Assembly: GCA_900753325.1 (NCBI GenBank)
Contig: CAADYO010000028.1
Coordinates: 6,493-70,492 of the forward strand
DNA: 64,000 nt
Origin: Bacilli bacterium
Lineage (GTDB): Bacteria; Bacillota_I; Bacilli_A; RF39; UBA660
Direction of reading: 5' to 3'
Part shown: piece by piece, positions 62,166 through 64,000 of the stretch
Layout of the letters: the number at the start of each line of letters is the position of its first letter
Numbering within the stretch: position 1 is the stretch's first letter
Notes under the pieces: model-generated
The model's input: only the letters and a program-made list of their open reading frames with translations
Told to the model about the DNA's origin: nothing
Databases searched by the model: none
Made by a program: the position numbers and the translations under genes

Positions 62166-62718
62166 ATTCGCAGTTATAAGCACTATCTTTAAGTTTATAA
62201 ACATTACCATCTTTGCTAATTGCAATCTCTCTATTATTAGTTTTAACAGTAATTTCACTATCAGTCTCATCAACTATAGTAATTTTATCATCAAATTTAT
62301 CAATGTTACATTTACTATTAATATTTACATATAAATTATCTTCAGCCTCAACATATTTATTATACATACTTATATTAATAAGAGAAGTTGTCAATAAATT
62401 ATCAGTGTATGTATCATTTATAAGTTTTTGATAAGAACTTAAATCTTTTAAAGAACTATTTTCAAGACGATAATATGTTACTCCATCAAAAGTTATACTA
62501 TCTTCACTAACAGAAGGATTACCATACATGTAATTAGAAATATCATAATCCTTTTTTATTAAACTTTTAATTTTAATAAGCTCATCACTTTGCTTATTAT
62601 CATCTTTTGAATTATTACTAGCAGTGTTAGAATTCAACAAGACTCCCAACACTATTGCGATTATACCAATAATCGCTAAAACTAATAACCAAATTTTAAT
62701 ATCTTTTAACTTTTTCAA
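62164..62718 (-). CDS. Membrane-anchored extracellular protein, unknown
   Basis: A 184-residue protein with one N-terminal helix (about residues 9-29), a Ser/Asn/Lys linker and an outer domain of about 130 residues (FDGVTYYRLENSSLKDLSSY, NINSKCNIDKFDDKITIVDE). Two cysteines, one at the very C-terminus, may form a disulfide. No family is recognised. The start is set at TTG 62718, six bases after AAGGTG on the minus strand; the GTG at 62727 lies in that site. It lies 20 bases downstream of the cysteine-rich surface protein gene, probably in one operon. Confidence 0.7.
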   Translation of the reverse strand: MKKLKDIKIWLLVLAIIGIIAIVLGVLLNSNTASNNSKDDNKQSDELIKIKSLIKKDYDISNYMYGNPSVSEDSITFDGVTYYRLENSSLKDLSSYQKLINDTYTDNLLTTSLINISMYNKYVEAEDNLYVNINSKCNIDKFDDKITIVDETDSEITVKTNNREIAISKDGNVYKLKDSAYNCE

Positions 62719-62738
62719 GTATATCACCTTACTATATA

Positions 62739-64000
62739 TTATTTTTTTCTATAATAATTAACAGTCCAATTATATACATAAGTTGTTATTTGATTAACTG
62801 CAGTAACTTTACATTGGTATGTTCCATCTCTTTCAACTAACTCTCCTTTGTCACAATAGTATACTGAATTACCAGCGTAATTATATTTAACTTGCTTTTC
62901 AGAGTAAGAACTATACTTATTAAAATTAGCTTTTTCCATAGCTTTCTTACTATTAAATATACATTGTGCAGATCCTAAGAAAGGAACCATAAATTGATTA
63001 TCATCGGTAGTTAAGCCGTAAACCTTTTCACCAGCATTTAATTTATCTGTTATAGTATCGCATAACTTATACCAGCTGCCTGATGAAATATAATCTTTTT
63101 GATTACTATAAATATTACAAAGGTTTTCGATAGATTTACTAGCATCAACTATTAGATTCTTAGCTGTTTTTTTAACATCATAACTATAGTAATTACCATT
63201 TCTCAATTCTATATTGCCAACATAAGTATCATAAGTTTGGTACCAAAGATTAGAAAAAACACTTGTAAAATTAGGATTATTATAGTATGTAAAGCAAGTC
63301 GAATTGAGAGAACGGTCAAAATAGTTTGAACTATAGCAGTGCATATCATCCTTATCTTTTGGTACACAGTAAGGATTTGACATATCAGGTTTAGTTACAA
63401 CTTTAAACAAGTCATCAACTGAAGCTTTACTATCATATTTATCACTGCAAAACGTATCATATCTTTGACAACCTGCATGATTAAGAGAATAAACTCCGTT
63501 GCTATCCTTATCCAATAGACATGTACATGTTTCATTCTGAAGTCGATAGTTTTCAGCATCACATACCCAAGCTCCATTCTTTTTTGCTGGTTTACCAAAT
63601 TCACAAAGATAATCTGTACTAGCAGATAAATAATTATCAACAGGCTTACTAATAGTAGTTTTAGCAGGCCTCCCAGTAAGTTTAATTCTTCCATCCTTAA
63701 TTTGAGCTTTAGTTATTTCTCCAACATTAGCTTTGTAATCAATAATATGCACTGGGTTGGTACCAACTTTTATTGCATATAATCCACTTGTCAAATTATT
63801 ACTGCTCAAATCAGTTTTAGATGAATTCGAACTATCGATTGTATATAAATCTGTCTCCCCAGATTCATTACCGGCTTTATCAAATGCCTTAACTTTATCA
63901 TAACCAAGCCAACCGGTTAGTTTATAAGAAGTACAGCCAGACGAATTTGGACAAACCTCCCATGTACCATCAGTTTTACGACAATACCAATTATTAATTC
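62739..64000 (-). CDS. Large cysteine-rich extracellular protein (5' partial, continues past window end)
   Basis: The frame is open to base 64000, so the start lies beyond the window; about 419 residues of the C-terminal part are visible. The sequence is rich in Cys and aromatic residues, with recurring short units such as WYCRKTDGTWEVCP, CEFGKPAKKNGAWVCD and YYCDKGELVERDGTYQC, a Tyr-Cys then Trp/Tyr-x-Cys pattern that suggests small disulfide-linked modules. An Ig-like end (VKAFDKAGNESGETDLYTID) lies in the part nearest the window edge. No membrane anchor or sorting signal is at the C-terminus. I do not recognise a defined family; a secreted or surface binding protein is likely. An apparent start at 63809 is only an internal TTG. 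Confidence 0.75.
   Translation of the reverse strand, partial: INNWYCRKTDGTWEVCPNSSGCTSYKLTGWLGYDKVKAFDKAGNESGETDLYTIDSSNSSKTDLSSNNLTSGLYAIKVGTNPVHIIDYKANVGEITKAQIKDGRIKLTGRPAKTTISKPVDNYLSASTDYLCEFGKPAKKNGAWVCDAENYRLQNETCTCLLDKDSNGVYSLNHAGCQRYDTFCSDKYDSKASVDDLFKVVTKPDMSNPYCVPKDKDDMHCYSSNYFDRSLNSTCFTYYNNPNFTSVFSNLWYQTYDTYVGNIELRNGNYYSYDVKKTAKNLIVDASKSIENLCNIYSNQKDYISSGSWYKLCDTITDKLNAGEKVYGLTTDDNQFMVPFLGSAQCIFNSKKAMEKANFNKYSSYSEKQVKYNYAGNSVYYCDKGELVERDGTYQCKVTAVNQITTYVYNWTVNYYRKK

Noticed and set aside
63809..63809. Start of the cysteine-rich protein at 63809
   Set aside because: It is an internal TTG without a ribosome binding site, and the frame stays open to the window end with the same kind of sequence.
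1..64000. Reassignment of TGA to tryptophan, as in Mollicutes
   Set aside because: TGG is used for Trp throughout, and TGA ends several genes at natural C-termini, including one overlapping the next start at 25772-25775.
1..64000. CRISPR arrays, insertion sequences, integrases, phage genes, rRNA or tRNA genes
   Set aside because: No regularly spaced repeats, transposase or recombinase motifs, or recognisable rRNA/tRNA sequence were seen in any gap.

Overview
The window is about 64 kb of very AT-rich, densely coding DNA from a low-GC Gram-positive bacterium, most likely an uncultured gut-type member of the Bacilli close to the Tenericutes-like lineages (RF39 or Erysipelotrichia-type). The placement is inferred from gene content: GatCAB, LytR-CpsA-Psr and PASTA wall proteins, an LTA synthase-type enzyme, a class of sortase with a thioester adhesin, no outer-membrane genes, and AAGGAGGTGAT-type ribosome binding sites. 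TGA is used as an ordinary stop codon, for example at 1561-1563 and 25773-25775, so the code is standard. I see no rRNA, tRNA, CRISPR array, phage or insertion sequence.

Region 1 (1-12.6 kb). A truncated PHP-family phosphoesterase with a membrane tail is followed by a minus-strand NMT1/THI5-type ABC importer. Its permease and ATPase (1.7-3.2 kb) are separated from its probable binding protein (10.4-11.4 kb) by a plus-strand arginine island. That island carries an amino-acid ABC importer, arcA, arcB, and arcC fused in frame to a YfcC/ArcD-type transporter. A decayed maf gene and a YfcE-type phosphodiesterase follow.

Region 2 (12.6-31.5 kb). A three-gene surface operon encodes a thioester/Cna-B adhesin, its sortase and a coiled-coil membrane protein. 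Housekeeping genes follow: pcrA, a sugar nucleotidyltransferase, ligA and gatCAB. Next come a periplasmic-binding/GGDEF sensor, a YihY protein and an LTA synthase-like enzyme, with several small membrane proteins of unknown role.

Region 3 (31.5-62.1 kb) is an envelope region. It begins with an LCP-PASTA protein, a 1244-residue glucosaminidase autolysin and a kinase-less PASTA protein. Between the last two lies a candidate small structured RNA with its own promoter and terminator. A roughly 15-kb surface polysaccharide cluster follows: polymerase/ligase fused to a GT4 glycosyltransferase, two GT2 enzymes, a Wzm/Wzt-type ABC exporter, a HAD protein, a second GT4-like enzyme, a pyruvyltransferase-like protein, a PRPP synthetase, a GtrII-like protein, two acyltransferases and an SGNH esterase. 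After it come a lipid kinase and a membrane operon including a YfhO-like protein. The likely logic is that polymers are built and decorated, exported by the ABC transporter and attached to the wall by LCP, while the autolysin remodels peptidoglycan.

Region 4 (62.1-64 kb) holds two minus-strand envelope genes, the second a cysteine-rich surface protein cut off by the window end.
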